From NCBI GenBank assembly GCA_020636005.1, contig JACJYR010000001.1:1002001-1066000 (forward strand): DNA of 64,000 nucleotides, written 5' to 3'. Numbering within the stretch: position 1 is the stretch's first letter; each line of letters begins with the position of its first letter. The notes beneath the pieces are model-generated. The model did not search any database and was not told the DNA's origin. It saw only the letters and a program-made list of their open reading frames with translations. Position numbers and translations under genes: made by a program. Shown in pieces: positions 26,961-34,654 of the stretch. The DNA is from Lewinellaceae bacterium. Its GTDB lineage: Bacteria; Bacteroidota; Bacteroidia; Chitinophagales; Saprospiraceae.

Positions 26961-27690
26961 CGATGCCGAGTTGAGTTAAGAGGTTATTGAATGAAATAGT
27001 GGTCACTTCGCCGGCGCTTTGGTATTGCAGGTAATCCCGCTTGGCCGCTTCGAAAGCCAGTTCCCTGACTTTATCTTCACCGATGCCTAGTGCTTTGACC
27101 CATTTGCTGTTAAGCATGAAATCCCCTCGGTCGCCGTGCAGGTAAGCCAGCAGCAGCGCAAAAGCAGTGACGAGGTAAGTCACCTCCGGCTGCGTGCGGA
27201 TGTTCTTCACCTTGCCGGTGATGAAGCCTGCCTGTTTCCAGGAGCTGGCGATATTTTGCGCTACGGAGCGGCGGGTCTTGGGTGAAAAGCGGCCGGGATG
27301 GTATTGCTCCAGGTTCTCTTCCAGTTTTTCGACAGCGACCTTTTCGCCCAGCGGCGTGGACATCACGACGACGGCGCTTTCGCTCAAAAGGTAGTCATTG
27401 CCGAGAGCGTACAACAGCGCCAGGATGGGTTGCTCCTGCTCAGTTGCCAGTTGCCAGAAATGTTTGAAGCATTTGAAGGCGAGGTCGTTTATTTCAAAAC
27501 AGTAAAGCCGGGTAAGGAGCTGGTTGGTAAATTTCAGATTGGTTTTGGTGGTTTTGTTCGCAACATTGTCTTCCAGGGCATCCAGGTAGCTATCGTCCTG
27601 GATACCGTGGTCCATGACCCTGGCGAGTTCGGCGAACATGAGGGTGCGGGCGGTGTGGATGGTGGTGAGTTGAAAAGAAGATACGGCCAT
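26950..27690 (-). CDS. brxA: BREX protein BrxA (DUF1819)
   Basis: 246 residues, family DUF1819 (RYNAG-like inner-membrane-independent helical protein; here FQLTTIHTARTLMFAELARVM at the start is read as helices). First gene of the BREX operon; in studied systems BrxA is a small DNA-binding protein. The family call rests on the N-terminal lay-out, the segment RYDYLQYQSAG-like end (AKRDYLQYQSAGEVTTISFN) and the fixed position before brxB. The 145 bp upstream to the tRNA gene contain TAAATTTG (27695-27702), a -7-like element only a few bases from the ATG, so a very short leader is possible. Confidence 0.88.
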   Translation of the reverse strand: MAVSSFQLTTIHTARTLMFAELARVMDHGIQDDSYLDALEDNVANKTTKTNLKFTNQLLTRLYCFEINDLAFKCFKHFWQLATEQEQPILALLYALGNDYLLSESAVVVMSTPLGEKVAVEKLEENLEQYHPGRFSPKTRRSVAQNIASSWKQAGFITGKVKNIRTQPEVTYLVTAFALLLAYLHGDRGDFMLNSKWVKALGIGEDKVRELAFEAAKRDYLQYQSAGEVTTISFNNLLTQLGIDGI

Positions 27691-27792
27691 GCCACAAATT
27701 TAGTTGGGCGTGGAAAATAATCACTGGCCGGGGAACATTTTACCACAAATATCCTGAAGGAGGTTTTCACTCCCGGGCGCCTGTCAGAAAAA

Positions 27793-27824
27793 AAGGACTT
27801 ATGTCAGATTCAACATAAGTCCTT
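27793..27824 (-). terminator. Rho-independent terminator of tRNA-Gly
   Basis: AAGGACTTATGT and ACATAAGTCCTT make a perfect 12 bp stem with an 8 nt loop, followed on the - strand by TTTTTTT. It lies 12 bp after the tRNA 3' end and so isolates the tRNA from brxA. Confidence 0.85.
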
Positions 27825-27835
27825 GTTCATCAGCG

Positions 27836-27908
27836 AGCGGAAAATGGGACTCGAACCCACGGCCCTCAGCTTGGGAAGCTGATGCTCTACCAACTGAGCT
27901 ACTTCCGC
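27836..27908 (-). tRNA. tRNA-Gly (anticodon CCC)
   Basis: 73 nt cloverleaf: acceptor GCGGAAG pairs with the 3' TTTCCGC (one G-T pair), D arm GCTCAGTTGGTAGAGC, anticodon stem TCAGC/GCTGA around loop TTCCCAA (anticodon CCC), T arm GTGGGTTCGAGTCCCAT, discriminator T; CCA is not encoded. It reads GGG codons. It is immediately upstream of the BREX operon on the same strand, with its own promoter and terminator. Confidence 0.95.
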
Positions 27909-27934
27909 TTATTATCAGGTAAAAAGAACGAGGG

Positions 27935-27965
27935 CAAAAGTATAAAGTTGGGCGTAGATATTCAA
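27935..27965 (-). promoter_or_regulatory. Promoter of tRNA-Gly
   Basis: On the - strand TTG (27965-27963), 20 nt, then TACTTTTG (27942-27935), matching the Bacteroidota TTG-N~19-TAnnTTTG pattern, 27 nt before the tRNA 5' end. Confidence 0.55.
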
Positions 27966-28038
27966 TGGGATGCTTACTGTTTTTTATTCTTCTTCAAAAC
28001 AAGTGCCGGCAATCAGTCCTTCCCAGCCCTGCCTACCC

Positions 28039-28067
28039 TTGCCAAACTGAGTTATTTGCTACATTTG
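28039..28067 (+). promoter_or_regulatory. Promoter of the GH57 gene
   Basis: TTG (28039-28041), 18 nt, TACATTTG (28060-28067), then 19 nt to the ATG at 28087. Fits the Bacteroidota consensus. Confidence 0.5.
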
Positions 28068-28086
28068 CCCCCGTCAAACATTCCTT

Positions 28087-30489
28087 ATGACCACCAACAA
28101 ATTCGTCTGCATACACGGCCACTTCTACCAGCCGCCACGGGAAAACGCCTGGCTGGAAGTCATCGAAATGCAGGACAGCGCCAGGCCCTTCCACGACTGG
28201 AACGAGCGCATCAACTTTGAATGCTATGCCCCCAACGCCGCTGCCCGCATCCTCGGCGAGAAGGACATGATCCGCAAGATCACCAACAACTACGAAAGCA
28301 TCAGTTTCAATATCGGCCCCACGCTGCTTTCCTGGCTGGAAGAGGCGGATCCGGGCACCTACCAGAAAATTATCGAGGCTGATAACCTGAGCCTGGAGCG
28401 CTTCGGCGGGCATGGCTGCGCTATTGCCCAGGCGTACAGCCACCTCATCATGCCCCTGGCCAACCAGCACGACAAAGAGACCCAGGTGCTGTGGGGCATC
28501 GCCGATTTCGAACACCGTTTTGGCAGAAAGCCCGAAGGCATGTGGCTGCCGGAGACGGCGGTGGATACCGAATCGCTGGAACTGCTGGCGGCCCAGGGCA
28601 TCCGTTTCACCATCCTTGCTCCCCGGCAGGCTAAGGCTTTTCGGAAAATAGGCGATACCAACTGGATCCCCTGCCATGAAGATATCGATCCCCGGCGCCC
28701 CTACCTTTACTTCCTGCCCTCCGGCAACAGCATTGCCTTGTTTTTTTACGACGGCAATATCTCCCAGGAAGTGGCATTCAAAGGGCTGCTCAACAGCGGC
28801 AGGGGTTTCGCCGAGCGCATGGTCGGCGTGTTCGACCAAAACGACGAGCCGCAAATCTCCCACATCGCCACTGACGGCGAGAGCTATGGCCACCACCACC
28901 GCTTCGGCGAAATGGCCCTGGCCCATTGCATTGATTACATCGAGAAAGGGAAACTTTTCAATATGACCAACTACGGGGAGTTTTTGGAAAAATACCCCCC
29001 GGCTTACGAGGTGCAGATACACGAGGAAAGCTCGTGGAGTTGTGTGCATGGCGTAGAGCGCTGGCGCTCCGACTGCGGCTGCAACACGGGGGGCCAACCC
29101 GGCTGGAACCAGGCCTGGCGGCACCCCCTGCGGGAAGCGCTGGACTGGCTGCGGGACTCCCTGCTGCCCCTCTTTGAAAAGGAGGCCGGCTCCCTCGTGA
29201 AAGACGTTTGGGCAGCCCGCAACGACTATATCAACGTGCTGCTCGACCGCAACCAAACCAACACCGACCGTTTCATCAGCCGCCACGCTAAAAAAGTGCT
29301 GAACGAAAAGGAGGAAACCCGCCTGCTCCGCCTGATGGAAATGCAGCGGCACTGCATGTTGATGTACACGAGCTGCGCATGGTTTTTCTCCGAAATATCC
29401 GGCATCGAGACCAACCAGGTGCTGCAGTATGCGCTGCGGGCCATGTACTACGCACGGTATGTGGCCAAACTGGACCTGCAGGATGAATTTGAAAAAAGGC
29501 TGGCCAAAGCGCCCAGCAATATTTACGAAAACGGGGCCGTCAGTTACCGCAACAACGTGGAACCGACCCAGATGAACCTCACCCGCATCGGCATGCACTA
29601 TGCGGCCTCTTCCATTTTCGAAGAGTACAAGGATACCGACGAGTTCCTGCACTATACCGTAAAAAACGAGGTCTTCGACAGCATCCCGGCGGGCTACCAG
29701 AAACTGGCCATCGGCCGGACGACGCTCGTTTCACAACTGACCTATTCTGAAAAGAGCTTCAGCTTCGTCGTACTGTACCTGGGGCAGCAGAATATGTTCG
29801 GCAATATCTCCCTCGACATGGACAGGGAGACGTTTGACAAAAAACAGGCAGAAATCACGGCGGCTTTCAAGAGTACCAGCCTGGGCGATGTCATCGGGCT
29901 GATGCAGGATTTTGGCAAGGAGAAGTTTTCTTTCAAACACCTTTTTAAAGATGAGCGCCGGAAGATTTTGAACCAAATCCTGGAGCGCAGCCTGCCGCCT
30001 GTGGAGACGGCCATCCGGGACTATTATGAAGACAATTACCAATTAATGTCTGGCATGGTACAGAGCAGCATTCCCGTCACCGATGGCTGGCGCAACATCA
30101 CCCAGTACATCATCAACCGGGACTTCCGGGATTTTTTTGAAAATGGGGAAATGAACATCCGCCGCCTGAAATTCCTGGCCGGGGAGTTCGATAAATGGGG
30201 CATCCAACTGAGTGACGAACCGGGCATCACCCTCGCCGCCGGGGAGCGCTTTTTCGAGGAACTGAAAAAAATTGACAACGGCGAATCCGGCCTTGAACAA
30301 CTGAACCTCCTGAACACCATCCTCGAATCGTTGTCCCTATTGGGCATCCGCCCGGAGCTATGGAAAAGCCAAAACCTCTACTACCAGATGACGCAGGGCT
30401 ATCGCCGGGGTGAGTGGGTCTATGTGAGCAAGGCCTGGCAGGAAGCTTATTTGAAACTGGGGGAATTGCTCAAGGTCAGCCCGCAATGA
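28087..30489 (+). CDS. Glycoside hydrolase family 57 protein with DUF3536 domain
   Basis: 800 residues, cytosolic (no signal peptide). The N-terminus (CIHGHFYQPPRENAWLE) carries the HxH metal-independent GH57 motif 1; PEGMWLPETAVDTESLE holds the conserved Glu nucleophile region and ATDGESYGHHH the second acidic motif. The C-terminal half (from about 420) fits DUF3536. Family members act on alpha-glucans such as starch or glycogen, but DUF3536 members are little studied and the substrate here is inferred. Single gene with its own promoter; the upstream tRNA-Gly is divergent, and the long - strand open frame over it is a shadow. Confidence 0.9.
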   Translation: MTTNKFVCIHGHFYQPPRENAWLEVIEMQDSARPFHDWNERINFECYAPNAAARILGEKDMIRKITNNYESISFNIGPTLLSWLEEADPGTYQKIIEADNLSLERFGGHGCAIAQAYSHLIMPLANQHDKETQVLWGIADFEHRFGRKPEGMWLPETAVDTESLELLAAQGIRFTILAPRQAKAFRKIGDTNWIPCHEDIDPRRPYLYFLPSGNSIALFFYDGNISQEVAFKGLLNSGRGFAERMVGVFDQNDEPQISHIATDGESYGHHHRFGEMALAHCIDYIEKGKLFNMTNYGEFLEKYPPAYEVQIHEESSWSCVHGVERWRSDCGCNTGGQPGWNQAWRHPLREALDWLRDSLLPLFEKEAGSLVKDVWAARNDYINVLLDRNQTNTDRFISRHAKKVLNEKEETRLLRLMEMQRHCMLMYTSCAWFFSEISGIETNQVLQYALRAMYYARYVAKLDLQDEFEKRLAKAPSNIYENGAVSYRNNVEPTQMNLTRIGMHYAASSIFEEYKDTDEFLHYTVKNEVFDSIPAGYQKLAIGRTTLVSQLTYSEKSFSFVVLYLGQQNMFGNISLDMDRETFDKKQAEITAAFKSTSLGDVIGLMQDFGKEKFSFKHLFKDERRKILNQILERSLPPVETAIRDYYEDNYQLMSGMVQSSIPVTDGWRNITQYIINRDFRDFFENGEMNIRRLKFLAGEFDKWGIQLSDEPGITLAAGERFFEELKKIDNGESGLEQLNLLNTILESLSLLGIRPELWKSQNLYYQMTQGYRRGEWVYVSKAWQEAYLKLGELLKVSPQ

Positions 30490-30558
30490 AGGGAGGAATA
30501 CTGAAGAATCGGGAGTATTAGGAAATTGTACACGTCATCAAAGAATATCCCACATTCT

Positions 30559-31050
30559 CTACCTCATTCCGATGGGCTTGATTTTCAGTGCCATGTCTTT
30601 CACGCCCGGTATCGGGCTTTCCCGCATGTATTGCTCCAGGGTCAATGAATAATTCCCTGTCTCCCGGAAGACGGCTTTTTCCAGCAAAGGAATTTCCAGG
30701 GTACACGATTTGCCGCTGCATTGGCCGTTCCAGATGCCCGCCTGGTTGGCCAGTTCGAGGCTTAGCACCTGTTGTTCCACCTTACCGTTGGGGTAGCGGG
30801 TATGTATTTGCACGTAGAGGTTTTGGAAGCCGTATTCCGGGGAATGCGTGACGTCGAGCAGGAGGGCGTAGATTTTGGTGGTGTCAGATATGGAAAATTT
30901 GAATGCCAGTGTATCTTCATACGCCCAGGAATCAGCAGGGATGGGCAGTTTTTCCTCGTAAATAAAATCGTTCCCACAGCCGGAAAAGAAAAAATAGCAG
31001 GAGGCCAGCAGGGGAAGCCAAATTATCCGTCCCAAAGTTTTTTTGTGCAT
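30559..31050 (-). CDS. gldH: Gliding motility lipoprotein GldH
   Basis: 163 residues. Lipoprotein signal: MHKKTLGRIIWLPLLASC... with lipobox-like FFSGCG, so Cys is lipidated and the protein is placed in the inner or outer membrane periplasmic face. The body has the GldH pattern (DTLAFKFSISDTTKIYALLLDV; GIWNGQCSGKSCTLEIPLL). GldH is one of the Gld proteins needed for gliding and for T9SS function in Flavobacterium johnsoniae. It is monocistronic here; 169 bp upstream of it lies an array of seven TCAAAC units. Confidence 0.9.
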   Translation of the reverse strand: MHKKTLGRIIWLPLLASCYFFFSGCGNDFIYEEKLPIPADSWAYEDTLAFKFSISDTTKIYALLLDVTHSPEYGFQNLYVQIHTRYPNGKVEQQVLSLELANQAGIWNGQCSGKSCTLEIPLLEKAVFRETGNYSLTLEQYMRESPIPGVKDMALKIKPIGMR

Positions 31051-31218
31051 TAAATTGATTCTAGGTTAACCAAACTAAGCGTTGTTGGGCGAAAATACCC
31101 TTCTTCCACAAATAAGTAGGCAGACTAATTTATTCGACCCAATGGGTGCTGTTTGAAACCGAAGATTCACGTCAGCAAATTGCTGATCTTCAGCCATTTA
31201 CAACAGTTGACATCAAAG

Positions 31219-31286
31219 TCAAACCATTTTCAAACTCTGTCAAACCATGTCAAACCATTTTCAAACGATGTCAAACCATGTCAAAC
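31219..31286. repeat. Helically phased TCAAAC array upstream of gldH
   Basis: Seven TCAAAC copies begin at 31219, 31230, 31240, 31250, 31261, 31271 and 31281, i.e. spaced 11, 10, 10, 11, 10, 10 bp. The larger unit is 31 bp, present twice plus a partial third. This is close to one DNA turn per copy, as in protein-binding arrays. The rest of the 31051-31422 gap holds only this array and the mntR terminator. Confidence 0.8.
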
Positions 31287-31348
31287 GACTACTTACTACG
31301 TCATGGTCTAAATAAGGAGTGGTTAAGGTGGGAGGGGTGCGAAAAAAT

Positions 31349-31420
31349 AAAAAGGGAACGCCGGGAGGTTGGTTTTTTATCTGTTCGGCAAAACCCAACC
31401 GTCCGGCGGTTCCCTTTTTG
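31349..31420 (-). terminator. Long imperfect hairpin after the DtxR/MntR gene
   Basis: AAAAAGGGAAC, GCCGG and AGGTTGG (31349-31372) pair imperfectly with CCAACCG, CCGGC and GTTCCCTTTTT (31396-31420). The T-rich end lies on both strands. It sits 3 bp after the regulator stop (31423, - strand). Confidence 0.65.
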
Positions 31421-31422
31421 TT

Positions 31423-32094
31423 TCATTTGATTTTCTGTGCCAGCAGATTTTCACTGACCTTGCTGGATATGGTCAACAACTGTTTTCCTTTTACCTGTAC
31501 CTGGAGCGAACCATCGAACTCAAAGATTTCACGCACTTCCACTTGTGCCCCGATACCCAGGTTCATCCGGTCGAGGTAGCGCAGGAAGGCAGCAGATTGT
31601 TCGAGCACACCTACGATAACGCCCCATTCCCCCACCCTTAAAGCTGAAAGAGGCATTTGCAGCCTTTGGGCGAAATTGCCCTCCGCATCCGGGATGGGGT
31701 CGCCGTGGGGGTCAAACTTTGGCCTGCCCAAAAAGGCGTCGAGCCGTTCTATCAACTCGTCGGACTGCACATGCTCCAACTGTTCAGCCAGGTCGTGTAC
31801 CTCGTCCCAGGAAAAATTCAGCACTTCTACCAGGAACATTTCCCAAAGGCGGTGCTTCCTCACCAGCATGGTGGCGATTTTTTTTCCCTCGTTTGTCAAA
31901 GTAACTCCCCGGTGGCTTTGGTAATGTACCCATTGGTTGGCCGCCAGTCGCTTCAACATATCGGAAACGGAAGCTGCCGTTGTATCCACGATAGTTGCAA
32001 TGGCATTGGTAGTGGCAGCTTTTTCTTCCTGAAAACAAATGTGAAAAATGGCTTTGAGGTAGTTTTCTTCGGCTTGCGAGAGGTGGTATTCCAT
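31423..32094 (-). CDS. DtxR/MntR-family metal-dependent transcriptional regulator
   Basis: 223 residues. Winged helix-turn-helix at the N-terminus (ENYLKAIFHICFQEEKAAT; TAASVSDMLKRLAANQWVHY; RGVTLTNEGKKIA), then the metal-binding/dimerisation domain (RKHRLWEMFLVEVLNFSWDEVHDLAEQLEHV, with the His, Glu and Asp residues expected for Mn/Fe binding) and a C-terminal FeoA/SH3-like domain (from about 150). Family proteins repress metal uptake genes when Mn2+ or Fe2+ is bound. A perfect palindrome TTTAGGT-TC-ACCTAAA lies 56 bp upstream, next to the -7 element, so autoregulation is likely. No transporter gene is adjacent. Confidence 0.9.
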   Translation of the reverse strand: MEYHLSQAEENYLKAIFHICFQEEKAATTNAIATIVDTTAASVSDMLKRLAANQWVHYQSHRGVTLTNEGKKIATMLVRKHRLWEMFLVEVLNFSWDEVHDLAEQLEHVQSDELIERLDAFLGRPKFDPHGDPIPDAEGNFAQRLQMPLSALRVGEWGVIVGVLEQSAAFLRYLDRMNLGIGAQVEVREIFEFDGSLQVQVKGKQLLTISSKVSENLLAQKIK

Positions 32095-32136
32095 GATTCT
32101 TTAGAAAAAAGGCAGGTTTTAAGGTGAGAATCAGTG

Positions 32137-32144
32137 CAAATATA
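32137..32144 (-). promoter_or_regulatory. -7 promoter element of the DtxR/MntR gene
   Basis: TATATTTG on the - strand, an exact TAnnTTTG, 42 bp before the start codon and 5 bp downstream of the operator palindrome. Confidence 0.55.
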
Positions 32145-32149
32145 AAATA

Positions 32150-32165
32150 TTTAGGTTCACCTAAA
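32150..32165. promoter_or_regulatory. Operator palindrome for the DtxR/MntR regulator
   Basis: TTTAGGTTCACCTAAA: TTTAGGT and ACCTAAA are perfect inverted halves around TC, resembling DtxR-family boxes (TTAGGTTAGCCTAACCTAA type). It overlaps the spacer of the predicted promoter, the usual place for a repressor. Confidence 0.7.
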
Positions 32166-32288
32166 AAAATTTTAAAGCCATTTTTAATCGATCGTGAATT
32201 TTTGCTTTTTGTGGTTCTATTACGGATTCTGTGGCAACACGGGCGTAGTCCTGCCCTCCTTTTCAGGAAATAGGAAATGTCTTTTTCC

Positions 32289-32300
32289 GGGGGGGGGGGG
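32289..32300. repeat. Homopolymer run of 12 G
   Basis: G12 in the 354 bp non-coding gap between the regulator and the gene at 32449. A prime site for slippage or a sequencing error; no gene is disrupted. Confidence 0.9.
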
Positions 32301-32390
32301 TAGCCACAGCACATTAGGGACTGTTTCAGGCATGAATACTGCGGGTATGGAGGAGGATTTTCAGCGGCAGATGGGCTGGAAAAAGCAAAA

Positions 32391-32421
32391 GGGGCAACAA
32401 AGCAGATAGCCTTGTTGCCCC
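32391..32421 (-). terminator. Terminator of the 32449 gene
   Basis: GGGGCAACAA and TTGTTGCCCC form a perfect 10 bp stem with an 11 nt loop; on the - strand TTTTGCTTTTT follows. Confidence 0.8.
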
Positions 32422-32448
32422 TCAGTGGCTGCAGGATTGCCAAAAGGC

Positions 32449-33186
32449 CTATTCCTCTTCCGTTTCTTTCACGGCCTGTATCTTGTTCAACAGCTGCTGC
32501 GCTTTCAGCAGGAAGTCTGTTTTATGATCGGTATATTCGTTGTAGATCATGAGCAACCTTGCTGCGTCCCAGGCAGCCGACTTGGGGTGCAACTGCTTGG
32601 CGGCGATGGGGTGCAACCAGTATTCCAGGTTGTTGGAACGCAGGTACGAGCCGTCCATGTCGTAGTTGATGATGACGGAGAGCTTGTTCAGGGAGAAAAG
32701 GTAGTCCGTCTCCTTGTTCAGTTCTTTCTGAAGGTCAATGATGTTGGTGCGGCCAAACCTGACCCCGGCCCGTTCGCAGAGGAACACGTCCCGGCGGCCA
32801 TCGAAGGTGATGATAGTGCCGATTTGGTACTTGCGCAGGGTGTCGAGCAGGAATTTCTTGACCCGGTTGTGTACGGGGCGCAGCTGCTTGAAGGAGTACT
32901 GCAAGGCCCGCTTGTCAATCTTGAACTCTTCCATGAAAGGCCTGCGGCGGCCCGTGCGCATGTTGATGACTTCCTTGTACCGGCCCACGGTATGGCCTAG
33001 TTCGTTGGTCTTTGAAAAAACACTGACGTAGTCCACGTCTATGTTGTTGACCCAGGAATTGATAAAAATCTTCTTTGAACGTTTTTCAAATACGAGCAGG
33101 GATACTTCAGCAATTGCAAAGAAATTGGGGAATCCGCCGTAAATGTTACCGTACTTCAGCTCTAAAAATGCAATGTTGTTCTCCAC
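32449..33186 (-). CDS. Unrecognised protein, possible RNase H-like fold
   Basis: 245 residues, starting with GTG at 33186 (MENNIAFLELKYGNI). No signal peptide; cytosolic. I cannot name a family. Three spaced acidic segments (FLELKYGNIY near the start, FDGRRDVFLCER in the middle, SAAWDAARLLMIYNEY near the end) with alternating strands and helices resemble the layout of a DEDD-type exonuclease/RNase H fold, but this is only a pattern reading. Very polar C-terminal tail (KETEEE). Has its own terminator; the neighbours (regulator and peptidase) give no functional hint. Confidence 0.7.
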   Translation of the reverse strand: MENNIAFLELKYGNIYGGFPNFFAIAEVSLLVFEKRSKKIFINSWVNNIDVDYVSVFSKTNELGHTVGRYKEVINMRTGRRRPFMEEFKIDKRALQYSFKQLRPVHNRVKKFLLDTLRKYQIGTIITFDGRRDVFLCERAGVRFGRTNIIDLQKELNKETDYLFSLNKLSVIINYDMDGSYLRSNNLEYWLHPIAAKQLHPKSAAWDAARLLMIYNEYTDHKTDFLLKAQQLLNKIQAVKETEEE

Positions 33187-33344
33187 GTTGATTATAGTGT
33201 TGTTTTGGGAAAAAGGGTTTTAAAATTATTCATCCGGCTACTAATGTGCCGCCAAAAATATGAATTTTGGCAACAACCAACCAGTTTTTGCTTTACAATT
33301 TTAACTGCTTTGTTTGTTGCCCGGATTCAACTGTCTATGGGAGT

Positions 33345-34442
33345 TCAAAAAAGGAACTTCCCGCTGTCGTAAATTTTCTCGCCGTCCGCAAATATCTCGC
33401 CGCCGTCTTTCATGTCGGCTATCATATCCCAATGGATGGACGACTCGTTCTTGCCGCCCGTCTGGAGGTAAGACTGCCCAATGGCCATGTGAACCGTGCC
33501 GCCTATCTTTTCGTCGAAGAGGATATTTTTGGTAAAACGGTCAATCTTGTAATTCGTTCCGATGGCCGCTTCGCCAAATCGCCGGGCGCCAGGCAGTTGA
33601 AAAACGTTGTCGAGCAGGTCTTTGCCTCGTTTGGCTTCCCATTTCTCCACAAAGCCGTCTTTCACCCAAAGGGTAATGCCCTCCACTTCGTGCCCGGCGT
33701 ACACCACCGGGTAGGTAAAATGGATTTGCCCGTTCACGCTGTCTTCCACGGGCGAAGTATAAACCTCCCCGGAAGGCATATTTGTCTGTCCGTCCGAGTT
33801 GATCCACGTGCGGCCTTTGGTGGAAAAGGTGATGTCAATCCCGTTGCCTTTGTAACGTACGGTCTCTTTTTTGTTCAACAAGTCAACAATGTGCTGCTGC
33901 GACCTGCGGACGCCCAGCCACGCATCCGTGGGGTCGTCTTCATTAAGGCGGCAGGCCCCGAACACGAAGGCCTCGTATTCTTCGAGCGACATGCCTGCCT
34001 CCTGTGCATTGGCTAACGTTGGATATTGGCAAAGGTTGCGTTTGAGCGAACGGGTAGCCGTGCGCTCGGAATATATTTTGCCCACCGGCTTCATCGCCTC
34101 TTTGCGGATACGTGATTTTGCAGTGTCAATGTTTTGCTCCTCCCGCAAGTTGAAAGGAGCCATGATGTTGAGGTAGGCGTCGAACTCTTCCATCGCCATT
34201 TTGTAAAGCGGGGAAACGTGCTTCAACTGTGCTTCGCCGGCTTCTTCGTAGAAGATGCGCCCCTTTTCCCGGAAGGCCAGGTCTGCTTCTACCGTGGCAC
34301 CGGCCCGCAGTGCCAGTCGCCAAACTTCCCGCACGAGCGGCTCGGCCAGCGTAGTGCTGGCTACGAACAGGCGGTCTCCTTCCTTGATATCCAGGCAATA
34401 ATGGACGAGCAGGTGGGCGTATTTGGCAAGCATTTCTGGCAT
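33345..34442 (-). CDS. M29-family metallo-aminopeptidase
   Basis: 365 residues from ATG 34442 (MPEMLAKYAHLLVHYCLD); the frame is open for 30 codons more but that part is not family-like. AmpS/aminopeptidase T family enzymes remove N-terminal residues using a co-catalytic metal pair. Family marks: GDRLFVASTTLAEPLVRE near the start, WINSDGQTNMPSGEVYTSP (metal-ligand Glu), GRRFGEAAIGTN-like ARRFGEAAIGTNYKID, and HMAIGQSYLQTGGKNESSIHWDMI near the C-terminus with the His-x-Asp ligands. Cytosolic, single gene. Confidence 0.9.
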   Translation of the reverse strand: MPEMLAKYAHLLVHYCLDIKEGDRLFVASTTLAEPLVREVWRLALRAGATVEADLAFREKGRIFYEEAGEAQLKHVSPLYKMAMEEFDAYLNIMAPFNLREEQNIDTAKSRIRKEAMKPVGKIYSERTATRSLKRNLCQYPTLANAQEAGMSLEEYEAFVFGACRLNEDDPTDAWLGVRRSQQHIVDLLNKKETVRYKGNGIDITFSTKGRTWINSDGQTNMPSGEVYTSPVEDSVNGQIHFTYPVVYAGHEVEGITLWVKDGFVEKWEAKRGKDLLDNVFQLPGARRFGEAAIGTNYKIDRFTKNILFDEKIGGTVHMAIGQSYLQTGGKNESSIHWDMIADMKDGGEIFADGEKIYDSGKFLF

Positions 34443-34654
34443 TCCGCTTTGCTGGTTATGTTCTGGTTTAAGGTGCTTCAATAATATGGCTCGTTGCAGG
34501 GTCAGATTTCCTAAGGGTCGTGAGGGCCGCAAATTTCAAAAAATTTCACTCAGAAAAAAATTTAATGTCAAAAATCGCTCAAACAACCGCCAGGCATTTG
34601 CCCACGCACATCTAAATAGGTGCGCAAACTATTTTTTCATCCAAATTTAAAGCT

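Noticed and set aside
28033..29652. 539-codon open frame antisense to the GH57 gene
   Set aside because: Shadow; the + strand has all GH57 motifs.
31219..31286. CRISPR-like array
   Set aside because: Units are 10-11 bp with no spacers of variable sequence and no cas genes nearby.
32194..32409. 71-codon frame running through the G12 run
   Set aside because: No recognisable protein, crosses the homopolymer and a terminator hairpin.
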